Shown here: in pieces, positions 50,211 through 59,240 of the stretch
How the letters are laid out: every line of letters starts with the position of its first letter
Position numbering within the stretch: position 1 is the first letter of the stretch
From: Achromobacter sp. Root83
GTDB taxonomy: Bacteria; Pseudomonadota; Gammaproteobacteria; Burkholderiales; Burkholderiaceae_B
Direction: 5' to 3'
NCBI RefSeq assembly: GCF_001428845.1
Contig: NZ_LMIU01000022.1
Location: 738,542-802,541 of the forward strand
DNA length: 64,000 bases
Translations under genes and position numbers: made by a program
Notes under the pieces: generated by a model
The model's input: only the letters and a program-made list of their open reading frames with translations
The model's database searches: none
What the model was told of the DNA's origin: nothing

Positions 50211-51185
50211 TCAAGCCCGCGGCGTCTGGCCGATCGCCCGCAAATCCCGCGGCGTCATGCCGAATCGCTGTTTGAACAGGCGGCTGAAATGCGAGGGATG
50301 GGAAAAGCCGACCTGGTAGGCAAGCTCGGCGATACTGCGATGGTGGTGCTGCGGGTTGAGCAACAGCTCGCGGCATCTGTCCAGCCGCTGAGCAAAGATG
50401 AAGGACTCGGCCGACAGGCCGCCCGCGCGCAGGATGCGGTGCAGGTAGGCCACCGACACGCCGCATCCCTGGGCCACCTGCAAGGGCGACAAGGCCGGAT
50501 CGGCAAGATGCTGGCGGATGTAGGCAAGGACGCGCGCCCGGTGCGCGACCGTGACGCTGCTATCCGCCTCTGACGCGTCTCCCTGGCCGGGCTGCACCAG
50601 AAGCAGCACAATCAGGTCGATCAGCCGTTCGCCCAGCTCGGCGACCTCGGTGTCGGACCAGCCGTCCATGCCCTTGAACAGATGATCCATATACCCGGCC
50701 AGCAACGCGCCTCTTGAAGATCCGTCGTCCGTGCGCAGTTTGTAGAAGGCGCCGATGCGGGAATCCCGTTGCGACAGCGCGCTGCGCGGAAACGACACGC
50801 TCAGACTGCGGTAGCCCGCCGCCCCCTGCGCCGTCGCCTGATAGGGCAGGCTTTGGTTCATCAGGTACACGCAACCGGGTTCGACCTGGAATTCGCGTCC
50901 CTGCTGCCGCACCGCCAGCGGTCCCGCCAACGGCAGACCAAAGGTATAAAACTCCTGGTCCAAGCGCGACACATTGCCCACCGTTCGTTCCAGTCTCTGT
51001 CCCTGGTAGTGCAGGTCATTGAACTGCAGGCTGGCGCGGCGCGCATACCGCACATGTCCCGCGAAACTGCCGGGCCGCCCTCCATGCACCTCGAACGGCC
51101 CGAAGGCATCGGACAGCGCCGCGCGCCATAGCTCGCGCCGGTCAGCGCCCGCGCTGGCCGAAATGGCGAATTCCGTATCTGGCAT
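50211..51185 (-). CDS. AraC family transcriptional regulator
   Basis: 324 residues. The N-terminal part resembles the AraC-binding-like cupin domain (FGPFEVHGGRPGSFAGHVRYARRASLQF, LPLAGPLAVRQQGREFQVEPG). The C-terminal DNA-binding domain covers about residues 215-315 (LSPLQVAQGCGVSVAYLHRILRAGG, then ELAYQVGFSHPSHFSRLFKQRFGMTPRDLR). The start MPDTEF follows AGGAG; the frame runs 11 codons farther upstream. It is divergent from the hydrolase and ABC importer operon, which it probably controls. Confidence 0.88.
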   Translation of the reverse strand: MPDTEFAISASAGADRRELWRAALSDAFGPFEVHGGRPGSFAGHVRYARRASLQFNDLHYQGQRLERTVGNVSRLDQEFYTFGLPLAGPLAVRQQGREFQVEPGCVYLMNQSLPYQATAQGAAGYRSLSVSFPRSALSQRDSRIGAFYKLRTDDGSSRGALLAGYMDHLFKGMDGWSDTEVAELGERLIDLIVLLLVQPGQGDASEADSSVTVAHRARVLAYIRQHLADPALSPLQVAQGCGVSVAYLHRILRAGGLSAESFIFAQRLDRCRELLLNPQHHHRSIAELAYQVGFSHPSHFSRLFKQRFGMTPRDLRAIGQTPRA

Positions 51186-51346
51186 GGCGCGGTCTCCTGG
51201 TGCGCGGCGAGTGCGCAAATTGATCTTGCGTCTACATATTCTTGACTCACCCTGCTCTGGGGCGGGCGGCGCATTGTGGACACGCCTTGCGCAAGTCTAT
51301 ATTCAGCCCGATAAGCACACAACCTGGACAACCCGGGAGGAGACAC

Positions 51347-52240
51347 ATGGCCCAGCCAAGCCTGGCGGCCCCGCGCCATGCGCCGGCGTCGCGCTATCTG
51401 CGTTGCGCCGGCCGCGAGCTGCACTACACGGAATGGGGCGACGCCGATGCGCCGACCATCATCATGTGGCACGGCCTGGCGCGTACCGGCCGCGATTTCG
51501 ACGACCTGGCGCAGGCGCTTGCGGACGACTACCGCATCATCTGCCCGGACACCATCGGACGCGGCCTCTCGCAATGGAGCCCCGCCCCCTTGGCCGAGTA
51601 CCGGCTGGACTTCTATGCCGCGCTGGCGCGTGCCCTGCTGGACGGCCTGGCGCTCGAGCGCGTGCGCTGGGTGGGCACGTCCATGGGCGGCGCCATCGGC
51701 ATGCATGCCGCAGCCAATACATTGCAAGGCCGCATCTCGCATCTGGTGGTCAACGACATCGGACCCGAGCTGCCCCGGCCCGCCATCGAGCGCATCGTGG
51801 CCTACGCGGGTAATCCTCCCGCGTTCGACACGGTCACCGAACTGGAAGACTGGCTGCGCGCGGCGTACAAACCCTACGGTTGGCAAAGCGACGAACAGTG
51901 GCGCAGGATGGCGGAAACGTCGGTGCGCCGGCTGCCCGACGGCCGCGTCACCACGCATTACGACCCGGCCATCGTTGGCCAGTTCAGCCATCACCCCTGC
52001 GACTATGACCGCTGGAGCGGATACGACTCGCTGCGAATGCCGCTGCTGCTGCTGCGCGGCGCGGACTCCGACCTTCTGCTGCCCGAGGTGGCCCAGGCCA
52101 TGACGGAACGCGGGCCCCGGGCGCAACGCATCGACTTTCCCGATTGCGGACACGCCCCCGCCCTGAACGTCCCTCCCCAGATCGAAGCCATTCGCCAATT
52201 CCTTGCCAGGCCGGAAGATACGGCCGCGCACGCCCACTGA
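51347..52240 (+). CDS. alpha/beta hydrolase
   Basis: 297 residues with the catalytic triad Ser112 (GTSMGG), probably Asp240 or Asp242 (LRGADSDLL) and His269 (CGHAP), and the oxyanion HGLARTG near residue 42. The start follows the very strong site GGGAGGAGACAC. It leads a six-gene operon whose remaining members form one ABC importer, so its substrate is probably an ester, lactone or amide brought in or released by that transporter. Confidence 0.85.
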   Translation: MAQPSLAAPRHAPASRYLRCAGRELHYTEWGDADAPTIIMWHGLARTGRDFDDLAQALADDYRIICPDTIGRGLSQWSPAPLAEYRLDFYAALARALLDGLALERVRWVGTSMGGAIGMHAAANTLQGRISHLVVNDIGPELPRPAIERIVAYAGNPPAFDTVTELEDWLRAAYKPYGWQSDEQWRRMAETSVRRLPDGRVTTHYDPAIVGQFSHHPCDYDRWSGYDSLRMPLLLLRGADSDLLLPEVAQAMTERGPRAQRIDFPDCGHAPALNVPPQIEAIRQFLARPEDTAAHAH

Positions 52241-52255
52241 CACCAGGAGACTTCC

Positions 52256-53428
52256 ATGAAACGCGTTCTGCTCGCCGCGCTGGCCGGCCTTTGCATGAGT
52301 TCCGCGGTCGCGGCGAAAGACTTCGTCGTGGCCCATGTCTACGACAAGACGGGGCCGCTCGAGGCCTATGCCAAACAAACACAGAACGGGCTGCTGCTGG
52401 GCCTGGAATACGCCACGCAAGGGACCATGACGGTGGCCGGCCGCAAGATCCGCGTCATCGAAAAGGACAACCAGGGCAAGCCCGATGTCGCCCGCGCGCA
52501 GTTGGCGTCCGCCTACGCCGACGACCAGGCCGACATCGCGGTCGGCCCCACGTCGTCGGGCGTGGCGCTGGCCATGCTGCCGATCGCGGAGGAATACGAA
52601 AAGATTCTGCTGGTGGAGCCCGCCGTGGCCGATTCAATCACCGGCGACAAGTGGAACAAGTACATCTTCCGCACCGGCCGCAACTCTTCCCAGGACGCCA
52701 TCGCCAACGCCGTCGCGTTCGATCAGGCCGGCACGTCCATCGCGATGCTGGCGCAGGACTACGCCTTCGGCCGCGACGGCGTCAAGGCGTTCAAAGGCGC
52801 GCTCAAGAATGCCAAGATCGTGCACGAGGAATACCTGCCGGCCAACGCCACGGACTTCACGGCGGGCGCGCAGCGCCTGTTCGACGCGCTCAAGGACAAG
52901 CCAGGGCGCAAGATCATTTTCATCCTCTGGGCAGGCGCGGGCAATCCGTTCAAGATCGCGGACCTCGACCCCAAGCGCTTCGGCATCGAAATTGCCACGG
53001 GCGGCAACACGCTGGCCGCCATGACGCCGCTGAAGTCGCTGGCCGGCATGGAAGGCGCCACCTATTACTACTACGGCATTCCAAAGAATCCGGTCAACGA
53101 GTGGCTGGTCGCGGAACATCAAAAGCGCTTCGGTCAGCCGCCGGACTTCTTTACGGCGGGCGGCATGGCGTCGGGCATTGCGATCGTGGCTGCGCTGAAC
53201 AAGACAGCAGGCAATTCCGACACCGACACGCTGATCAAGGCCATGGAGGGCATGAGCTTCGATACGCCCAAGGGCAAGATGACTTTCCGGCCCGAAGACC
53301 ATCAGGCGATGCAGTCCATGTACCACTTCCGTATCAAGAATGATCCCTCGGTGCCGTGGGCGGTCCAGGACCTGGTCAAGGAGATCACACCCGACCAGAT
53401 GTCGGTTCCGATCCAGAACAAGCGCTGA
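52256..53428 (+). CDS. branched-chain amino acid-type ABC transporter, substrate-binding protein
   Basis: 390 residues, signal peptide MKRVLLAALAGLCMSSAVAA, then the type I periplasmic binding fold (ligand regions VGPTSSGVALAMLPIAEEYEK and MLAQDYAFGRDG). This is the Peripla_BP_6 group, which binds amino acids, amides, urea or aromatic acids; the ligand cannot be told. It follows the hydrolase by 15 bases. Confidence 0.88.
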   Translation: MKRVLLAALAGLCMSSAVAAKDFVVAHVYDKTGPLEAYAKQTQNGLLLGLEYATQGTMTVAGRKIRVIEKDNQGKPDVARAQLASAYADDQADIAVGPTSSGVALAMLPIAEEYEKILLVEPAVADSITGDKWNKYIFRTGRNSSQDAIANAVAFDQAGTSIAMLAQDYAFGRDGVKAFKGALKNAKIVHEEYLPANATDFTAGAQRLFDALKDKPGRKIIFILWAGAGNPFKIADLDPKRFGIEIATGGNTLAAMTPLKSLAGMEGATYYYYGIPKNPVNEWLVAEHQKRFGQPPDFFTAGGMASGIAIVAALNKTAGNSDTDTLIKAMEGMSFDTPKGKMTFRPEDHQAMQSMYHFRIKNDPSVPWAVQDLVKEITPDQMSVPIQNKR

Positions 53429-53441
53429 GCCAGATCCGTCC

Positions 53442-54212
53442 ATGCTGGAAACCCAATCGCTCACGATCCGTTTCGGCGGCCATGTGGCGGTCAACGCGGT
53501 CAGTTGCGCCTACGCGCCTGGCACGCTGACGGCTATTGTCGGCCCCAACGGCGCGGGCAAGACCACCTACTTCAACCTGATCTCCGGCCAGTTGCGCGCA
53601 AGCGCGGGAACGGTGCGCTTGAATGGACGCGATCTGACGCCGCTTGCCGCGCCGGCCCGCATGCACGCAGGTCTGGGACGCGCGTTCCAGCTCACGCAAT
53701 TGTTCCCGCGGTTGACCGTACATGAGAACGTGCGGCTGGCCCTGCAATCTCGTCAGCAGGGCATGAGCTGGCGCCAGATCCGTTTCTGGCGCACCTGGAA
53801 CGAGGATCGGCTGCTCATGAACCGTGCCGACGCGCTGCTTGAACGTACGCGGCTGTCGGCGCGCCGCGATCAGGCCGCCGCGGACCTGCCGCATGGCGAC
53901 CAGCGCAAACTCGAAATCGCCATGCTCATCGCGCTGGAACCGCAGGTATTCATGTTTGACGAACCGACCGCCGGCATGAGCGTTGACGACGTCCCCGTCG
54001 TGCTCGATCTGATTCGGGAGATCAAGCGCGACGCCTCGAAAACGATCTTGCTGGTGGAGCACAAGATGGATGTCGTGCGCGAGCTTGCCGACCGGATCGT
54101 CGTGCTGCACAACGGCCAACTGATGGCGGACGGAGACCCGGCGACGGTCATCGCCTCGCCCATCGTGCAAGAGGCCTATCTGGGCGTCAGCCCGGCGGAG
54201 CCGGCGGCATGA
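53442..54212 (+). CDS. ABC transporter ATP-binding protein, LivG type
   Basis: 256 residues. Walker A GPNGAGKTT, Walker B VFMFDEPTAGM, and a degenerate signature LPHGDQRKLEIAM in place of LSYGQ. The LTPLAAPARMHAGLGRAFQLTQLFPRLTV stretch is LivG-like. Its stop overlaps the next start (ATGA). Confidence 0.9.
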   Translation: MLETQSLTIRFGGHVAVNAVSCAYAPGTLTAIVGPNGAGKTTYFNLISGQLRASAGTVRLNGRDLTPLAAPARMHAGLGRAFQLTQLFPRLTVHENVRLALQSRQQGMSWRQIRFWRTWNEDRLLMNRADALLERTRLSARRDQAAADLPHGDQRKLEIAMLIALEPQVFMFDEPTAGMSVDDVPVVLDLIREIKRDASKTILLVEHKMDVVRELADRIVVLHNGQLMADGDPATVIASPIVQEAYLGVSPAEPAA

Positions 54213-54961
54213 CCCCGCGTCCCCTTCTGGAAATCAAGGACGTGCATACGCATATCGGGGCGTATCACATCCTGCATGGCGTGAATCTGTCCGTGCCCCC
54301 TTCGGCCGTAACCATGCTGCTCGGACGAAACGGCGCTGGCAAGACGACCACGCTGCGCACGATCATGGGTTTATGGCGCGCATCGCAAGGGCAGATCAGC
54401 TTCGATGACGCGCTCATCGGGGGCCCTGGCACGCGCAAGTCGGCTCCCGACATGGCGCGCATGGGCATGGCCTACGTGCCGGAGAACATGGGCATCTTCG
54501 CTGACCTGTCGGTGAAAGAGAACATTCTGCTGGCGGCGCGCCAAGCGAAGAACGCCAGCCAGCTCGACACGGCGCGCTTGGAATGGATCTTCGGCTTCTT
54601 TCCCGCACTGAAGAAGTTCTGGCTGCATCCCGCGGGCAAGCTGTCGGGCGGCCAGAAGCAGATGCTGGCAATGGCGCGCGCCATCGTCGAGCCACGCCGC
54701 CTGCTGTTGGTGGACGAACCCAGCAAGGGCCTGGCACCCGCCATCATTCAGAACATGATCGACGCCTTCATTGAGCTCAAGCAGGCTTCCACCACCATCC
54801 TGCTGGTCGAGCAGAATTTCAACTTCGCGCGTCTGGTCGGCGATCATGTCGCGGTCATGGACAACGGGCGGGTCGTCCACGCCGGCGGCATGGAGGCGCT
54901 GGCGGCCGACGACGCGCTACAGACTCGCCTGCTTGGCCTGTCACTGGGAAGCCATCAATGA
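54209..54961 (+). CDS. ABC transporter ATP-binding protein, LivF type
   Basis: 250 residues with Walker A GRNGAGKTT, signature LSGGQKQMLAMARA, Walker B LLLVDEPSKGLAP and YVPENMGIFADLSVKEN, characteristic of LivF. It overlaps both neighbours by four bases, so the importer subunits are translationally coupled. Confidence 0.9.
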   Translation: MTPRPLLEIKDVHTHIGAYHILHGVNLSVPPSAVTMLLGRNGAGKTTTLRTIMGLWRASQGQISFDDALIGGPGTRKSAPDMARMGMAYVPENMGIFADLSVKENILLAARQAKNASQLDTARLEWIFGFFPALKKFWLHPAGKLSGGQKQMLAMARAIVEPRRLLLVDEPSKGLAPAIIQNMIDAFIELKQASTTILLVEQNFNFARLVGDHVAVMDNGRVVHAGGMEALAADDALQTRLLGLSLGSHQ

Positions 54962-55968
54962 CTACGCTCGACACCGAAGCCCCGCTGCCGCGTGCGCGCG
55001 CGGACCTTCGCCCCATCCTGCTGGTGCTGGCGCTGGCGGCCGTCGCGCTGCCGCTGGTCGGGTCGCTTTCCACCTGGGTCACCTTGACGTTCGCCGGACT
55101 GGCGATGGGCATGATCATCTTCATCGTGGCCTCGGGCATGACGCTCGTCTTCGGCCTGATGGACGTGCTGAACTTCGGGCACGGACTTTTCATCGCCGTT
55201 GGGGCCTACATGGCGGCGACGGTGCTCGGCTCCATGGCCGACTGGACGCAGTCCGCCAGCCTGTGGACGAATCTGGTGGCGGTGCTGCCCGCCATGATCG
55301 TGGGCATGCTGGTGGCGGGCGCGGTGGGCTTGGCATTCGAGCGCGTGATCGTGCGCCCGGTCTACGGCCAGCACCTCAAGCAGATTCTCATCACCATGGG
55401 CGGCATGATCATTGGAGAAGAGATCATCAAGATGATGTGGGGGCCGCAGACCATCTCGCTGCCCCTGCCCGAGGCACTGCGCGGCGCGTTCCTGCTGGGC
55501 GATGCCGCCATCGAGAAATTCAGGATCGTGGCGCTGGTGGTGGGTTTGCTGGTGCTGAGCGGCATGCTGTGGGTGCTCACCCGCACCAAGCTCGGCCTGT
55601 TGATCCGCGCCGGCGTGGAAGACCGGGAAATGGTCGAAAGCCTGGGCTACCGCATCCGCCATCTGTTCGTCGGGGTATTTGTCGCCGGTTCGATGCTTGC
55701 GGGGCTAGGCGGTGTGCTGTGGGGGATGTACCAGCAGTCCGTCGTGCCGCAGTTGGGAGCGCAGGTGAACGTGCTGATTTTCATCGTCATCATGATTGGC
55801 GGTCTGGGCTCAACGGTGGGCTGCCTCATCGGCGCGCTGCTGGTCGGCTTGATGGCCAACTACACCGGCTTTCTGCTGCCCAAGGCTGCCCTGTTCTCAA
55901 ACATCGCGCTGATGGTCGCCATTCTGCTTTGGCGGCCCCAAGGCGTGTATCCTGTCACCAGTCGCTAG
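54958..55968 (+). CDS. ABC transporter permease, LivH type
   Basis: 336-residue membrane protein with about eight helices. GMTLVFGLMDVLNFGHG is the LivH hallmark near the N-terminus, and the loop VESLGYRIRHLFVGVFVAGSMLAGLGG contacts the ATPase. Confidence 0.9.
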   Translation: MTTLDTEAPLPRARADLRPILLVLALAAVALPLVGSLSTWVTLTFAGLAMGMIIFIVASGMTLVFGLMDVLNFGHGLFIAVGAYMAATVLGSMADWTQSASLWTNLVAVLPAMIVGMLVAGAVGLAFERVIVRPVYGQHLKQILITMGGMIIGEEIIKMMWGPQTISLPLPEALRGAFLLGDAAIEKFRIVALVVGLLVLSGMLWVLTRTKLGLLIRAGVEDREMVESLGYRIRHLFVGVFVAGSMLAGLGGVLWGMYQQSVVPQLGAQVNVLIFIVIMIGGLGSTVGCLIGALLVGLMANYTGFLLPKAALFSNIALMVAILLWRPQGVYPVTSR

Positions 55969-55979
55969 GAACCGCCGAC

Positions 55980-57047
55980 ATGTCGATACGCCTGCTTTCC
56001 GGCGATCCTCCGCGCAGCACGGTGCTGGCGCTGCTGCTCATCGTGATCGTGGCCGCGCTGGCTGCCGCGCCGTTTCTGTTTCCGGGCCCGAAGTCGCTCG
56101 CGGTAGCCGCGAAGATCCTGGTGTTCGTCGTTCTCGTCGCCAGCTATGACCTGTTGCTGGGCTACACCGGCATCGTCAGCTTCGCGCACACCATGTTCTT
56201 CGGGATCGGCGCGTACGGCGTGGCGATCGCCAGCGTGCGGATGGGACCGACCTGGACCGCGGTATTTACTGGCGTGGCGGGGGGACTGGCCATCTCTTTG
56301 GCCTTTGCCCTGCTGATCGGCCTGGCCAGCCTGCGCGTGCGCGCCATCTTCTACGCCATGATCACGCTGGCCGTCGCCGCCGCTTTCCAGACACTGGTGT
56401 CGCAACTGTCGGACATGACGGGCGGCGAAGACGGCCTGAATTTCAAGGTGCCGCAGATGCTGCGGCCCACGTTCCGGCCTTTTTCGGAGCAGGTGTTCGG
56501 CATCAACGTCGACGGCCGCATCATCACCTATTACCTGATCGCCGCGGTCTGCCTGGCGCTGTTCCTGATGTTGCTGCGTATCGTGAATTCGCCGTTCGGC
56601 AGAGTGCTGCAGGCGATCCGGGAAAACCCCTTTCGTGCCGAAGCCATCGGGTATCGCACGGTACTGTATCGCAGCCTGTCGAACTTGCTGGCGGCGGCTT
56701 TCGCAACGCTGGCGGGCGCGATGTACGCGCTATGGCTCCGCTATAACGGCCCGGACACGTCCCTGTCGTTCGAGATCATGCTCAACATCCTGCTGATGGT
56801 CGTAATCGGCGGCATGGGGACGATGTACGGCGCCGTGGTGGGAGCCAGCCTGTTCGTGTTCGCGCAGAGCTATCTTCAGGATGGACTGCACGCGGTGCAC
56901 GGTGTCGTGGCGAATGTGGCGCCGCTGGCGCTCCTGTTCGAGCCGGACCGATGGCTGTTGTGGCTGGGCATTCTGTTCGTGCTGTCGGTGTATTACTTCC
57001 CGACAGGAATCGCCGGGCGACTGCGGGAATTCGCAAGGCGGGCATAG
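55980..57047 (+). CDS. ABC transporter permease, LivM type
   Basis: 355-residue membrane protein. LLGYTGIVSFAHTMFFGIGAYG and the coupling loop QAIRENPFRAEAIGYRTVLYR are LivM hallmarks. It starts 12 bases after the LivH stop and ends the operon; no clear terminator follows in the 51 bases before the convergent coiled-coil gene. Confidence 0.9.
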   Translation: MSIRLLSGDPPRSTVLALLLIVIVAALAAAPFLFPGPKSLAVAAKILVFVVLVASYDLLLGYTGIVSFAHTMFFGIGAYGVAIASVRMGPTWTAVFTGVAGGLAISLAFALLIGLASLRVRAIFYAMITLAVAAAFQTLVSQLSDMTGGEDGLNFKVPQMLRPTFRPFSEQVFGINVDGRIITYYLIAAVCLALFLMLLRIVNSPFGRVLQAIRENPFRAEAIGYRTVLYRSLSNLLAAAFATLAGAMYALWLRYNGPDTSLSFEIMLNILLMVVIGGMGTMYGAVVGASLFVFAQSYLQDGLHAVHGVVANVAPLALLFEPDRWLLWLGILFVLSVYYFPTGIAGRLREFARRA

Positions 57048-57098
57048 CATGCCTGGCGCGCCGTTCCCGGCAGCGCCTCTGGCTCAAGCGTATATCTG

Positions 57099-57545
57099 CT
57101 ACTTCACCCGGCGCTGCAGTTCTTCCAGGCTGCGCGACAGCTTTTCCAACTCGCTCTTTTGGCTGCTCACGGTACGCACCAGCTTGTCGAGTTCCCCCTT
57201 CTGGTTATCGCTGCCGCGGCCGCCATCGTCCTGCCTGCGCTCCAGATTCGCGATCTTGCGCGCCTGCTCATCGACTTTGCGGCTCAGCGCCTCGTTCTTG
57301 GTGCGCAATTCCTCGAGCGTCTTTGCCTGGTCGGAAACACGCTGCGTCAGCGTCGACAGCTCACGCACTTCCATCCCGGTTCTCACCCGCCTGTCGTTGC
57401 CGACAATCACGAAACTGTCGCCAAACGGCGGCTCTATCGATTGGTCCTTCAATGGCACCTGACCCCATGCAACGGATGACGCCATCGTCCCGGCGGCAAC
57501 CGCCGCCGCGCAAAGCAAACCATACCCATTCAGCATTACTCGCAT
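57099..57545 (-). CDS. exported coiled-coil protein of unknown function (2)
   Basis: 148 residues. Signal peptide about 1-29 (hydrophobic LLCAAAVAAGTMASSVAWG), a short segment (IEPPFGDSFVIVGNDRRVRTGMEVREL), then a long heptad-rich helix from about residue 60 to the end with repeated E-L-x-x-L patterns. I know no named family. A Met three codons downstream is an alternative start. It follows the other coiled-coil gene by 61 bases and probably shares its transcript. Confidence 0.65.
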   Translation of the reverse strand: MRVMLNGYGLLCAAAVAAGTMASSVAWGQVPLKDQSIEPPFGDSFVIVGNDRRVRTGMEVRELSTLTQRVSDQAKTLEELRTKNEALSRKVDEQARKIANLERRQDDGGRGSDNQKGELDKLVRTVSSQKSELEKLSRSLEELQRRVK

Positions 57546-57606
57546 GTGCAGTTCCAGAATTGTCAGAAGTGATGCGCGGCAAGGTGCAGCGCACCCGAAG
57601 CCCAGC

Positions 57607-58227
57607 CTACTTTCCGCTCTGCCTGAGCGTATCCGCGTCGCGCCGCAGTCCATTGACGCGCCGCTGCATTTCATCCACGCTGCGCCGCGTGTCGCTGCTT
57701 GTCCGGTCCAGTTGGGAGCCGGACGGCGTGGGCGCCAGCCGCGGCATGGTCATGGGAGCACCGGCATTCAACGGAATCGTGGCGGGTGGATGAGGATCCG
57801 CCACAGCAGGCCTCGCGTTCAGTACCCGCTCCAGCACGCGCAACTGCTCGCGTTGCGCCTCGAGCGCGCGCTCCTGATCCATCAGAGCCCGCTCGTCTTC
57901 GTCCTCGGTGCCGAAGATCGCGGCATGATCGCGCGACAGACCATCGAGCTGGACACGCGGATCCGGCCCGGCATTCAGCACGGCCTTGCCGATGGCCGTG
58001 CGGTCAGAGCCTGGCGCGGGGGTCTCGCGCGCGCTTGCGCCAGGCGTCCCGGCCGTCGCACCTGGCGCAGGCGCGCCGGATGGCGTATTGGCGTCGGCGC
58101 CGGCCCCGGAAATCACCGGCCGCGCTGCTGGCGCGCCTTGACCTTGCGCGAACAACGAACCAGGCATCATCGCCAGCCCGCTTGCGAGCAGCAATCCCAG
58201 CCCGACCACTTTCTTGAAACCGCGCAT
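57607..58227 (-). CDS. exported coiled-coil protein of unknown function (1)
   Basis: 206 residues: signal peptide ending near SLFAQG, an Ala/Gly/Pro-rich linker to about residue 75, a central acidic helix (GTEDEDERALMDQERALEAQREQLRVLERVL), a second Pro-rich linker, and a C-terminal helix (DTRRSVDEMQRRVNGLRRDADTLRQ). The start was chosen behind AAAGGA. It begins 31 bases after the terminator behind rpsQ, so it needs its own promoter. Confidence 0.65.
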   Translation of the reverse strand: MRGFKKVVGLGLLLASGLAMMPGSLFAQGQGAPAARPVISGAGADANTPSGAPAPGATAGTPGASARETPAPGSDRTAIGKAVLNAGPDPRVQLDGLSRDHAAIFGTEDEDERALMDQERALEAQREQLRVLERVLNARPAVADPHPPATIPLNAGAPMTMPRLAPTPSGSQLDRTSSDTRRSVDEMQRRVNGLRRDADTLRQSGK

Positions 58228-58258
58228 GCTGTCCTTTGAACCCTCACGTACGACACGC

Positions 58259-58291
58259 AAAAAAAAACGGCAAGGGGTTTAGCCCTTGCCG
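58259..58291 (-). terminator. terminator of the S10 ribosomal operon after rpsQ
   Basis: CGGCAAGGG / CCCTTGCCG stem; read on the minus strand it is followed by nine T residues. It lies 44 bases after the rpsQ stop and isolates the S10 part from what follows. Confidence 0.9.
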
Positions 58292-58334
58292 CTTTATATC
58301 AGAACGGCGAACCGTTCCGATGACCTGCTTTCAC

Positions 58335-58616
58335 TTAGATGATACGCGCGGCTTCAACCAGACGCACCACACGCCACGACTTCGAGCGCGAGATGGGACG
58401 GCCTTCAGCGATTTCAACCGTATCGCCTTCGTTGTACTGGTTCGATTCGTCGTGCGCCTTGTACTTCGCGGAGCGCATGATGATCTTGCCAAAGATGGGG
58501 TGCTTGACGCGGCGTTCAACCAGAACGACGACAGTCTTGTCCATCTTGTTGCTGACGACCTTGCCAACCAGCGTGCGCTGGCGCTTGGCCACTTGGGTGT
58601 TTTGAGTTTCGCTCAT
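58335..58616 (-). CDS. rpsQ: 30S ribosomal protein S17
   Basis: 93 residues; [31 protein letters not shown] is the conserved core. It is the last gene of the S10 part here; its usual successor rplN is 13.3 kb away. Confidence 0.98.
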   Translation of the reverse strand: MSETQNTQVAKRQRTLVGKVVSNKMDKTVVVLVERRVKHPIFGKIIMRSAKYKAHDESNQYNEGDTVEIAEGRPISRSKSWRVVRLVEAARII

Positions 58617-58618
58617 CT

Positions 58619-58810
58619 TTATTTCCCTGCCTTCTCGGTCAGCAAGGTACGAACGCGCGCGATATCGCGACGCACGTTGCGCAACTGGCTGGTGTTGGCC
58701 AGTTGCTGCGTGGCCTTCTGCATACGCAGACCGAATTGTGCCTTCAGCAGGCTTTCGAGCTCTTTGCCGAGCTCGGCGGCGTCTTTCGAACGGAGTTCGC
58801 TAGCTTTCAT
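58619..58810 (-). CDS. rpmC: 50S ribosomal protein L29
   Basis: 63 residues, starting [19 protein letters not shown]; the conserved [28 protein letters not shown] helix pair follows. Confidence 0.97.
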
Positions 58811-58821
58811 GTTAGTACTCC

Positions 58822-59238
58822 TTAAGCACCGATATGACGCGCGACGAACGTGGTCGAAATCGGCAGCTTGGCAGCGGCCAGACGGAAAGCTTCACGCGCG
58901 ATTTCTTCGCTGACGCCTTCCATTTCGTAGAGCACCTTGCCGGGCTGAATTTCAGCGACCCAGTACTCCGGGTTGCCCTTACCGTTACCCATCCGGACTT
59001 CGGCGGGCTTCTGCGAAATGGGCTTATCCGGGAAGATGCGGATCCAGATGCGGCCGCCACGCTTGATGTGACGATTGATGGCACGACGAGCGGCTTCGAT
59101 CTGGCGAGCGGTCAGACGGCCACGGCCGGTGGCCTTCAGACCGAATTCGCCGAACGACACGTGCGTACCACGAGTCGCCAGACCGGTGTTGCGGCCCTTC
59201 TGCTCTTTGCGATACTTTCTGCGAGAGGGTTGCAGCAT
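58822..59238 (-). CDS. rplP: 50S ribosomal protein L16
   Basis: 138 residues; [21 protein letters not shown] at the N-terminus and [25 protein letters not shown] are diagnostic. Confidence 0.98.
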
Positions 59239-59240
59239 GG

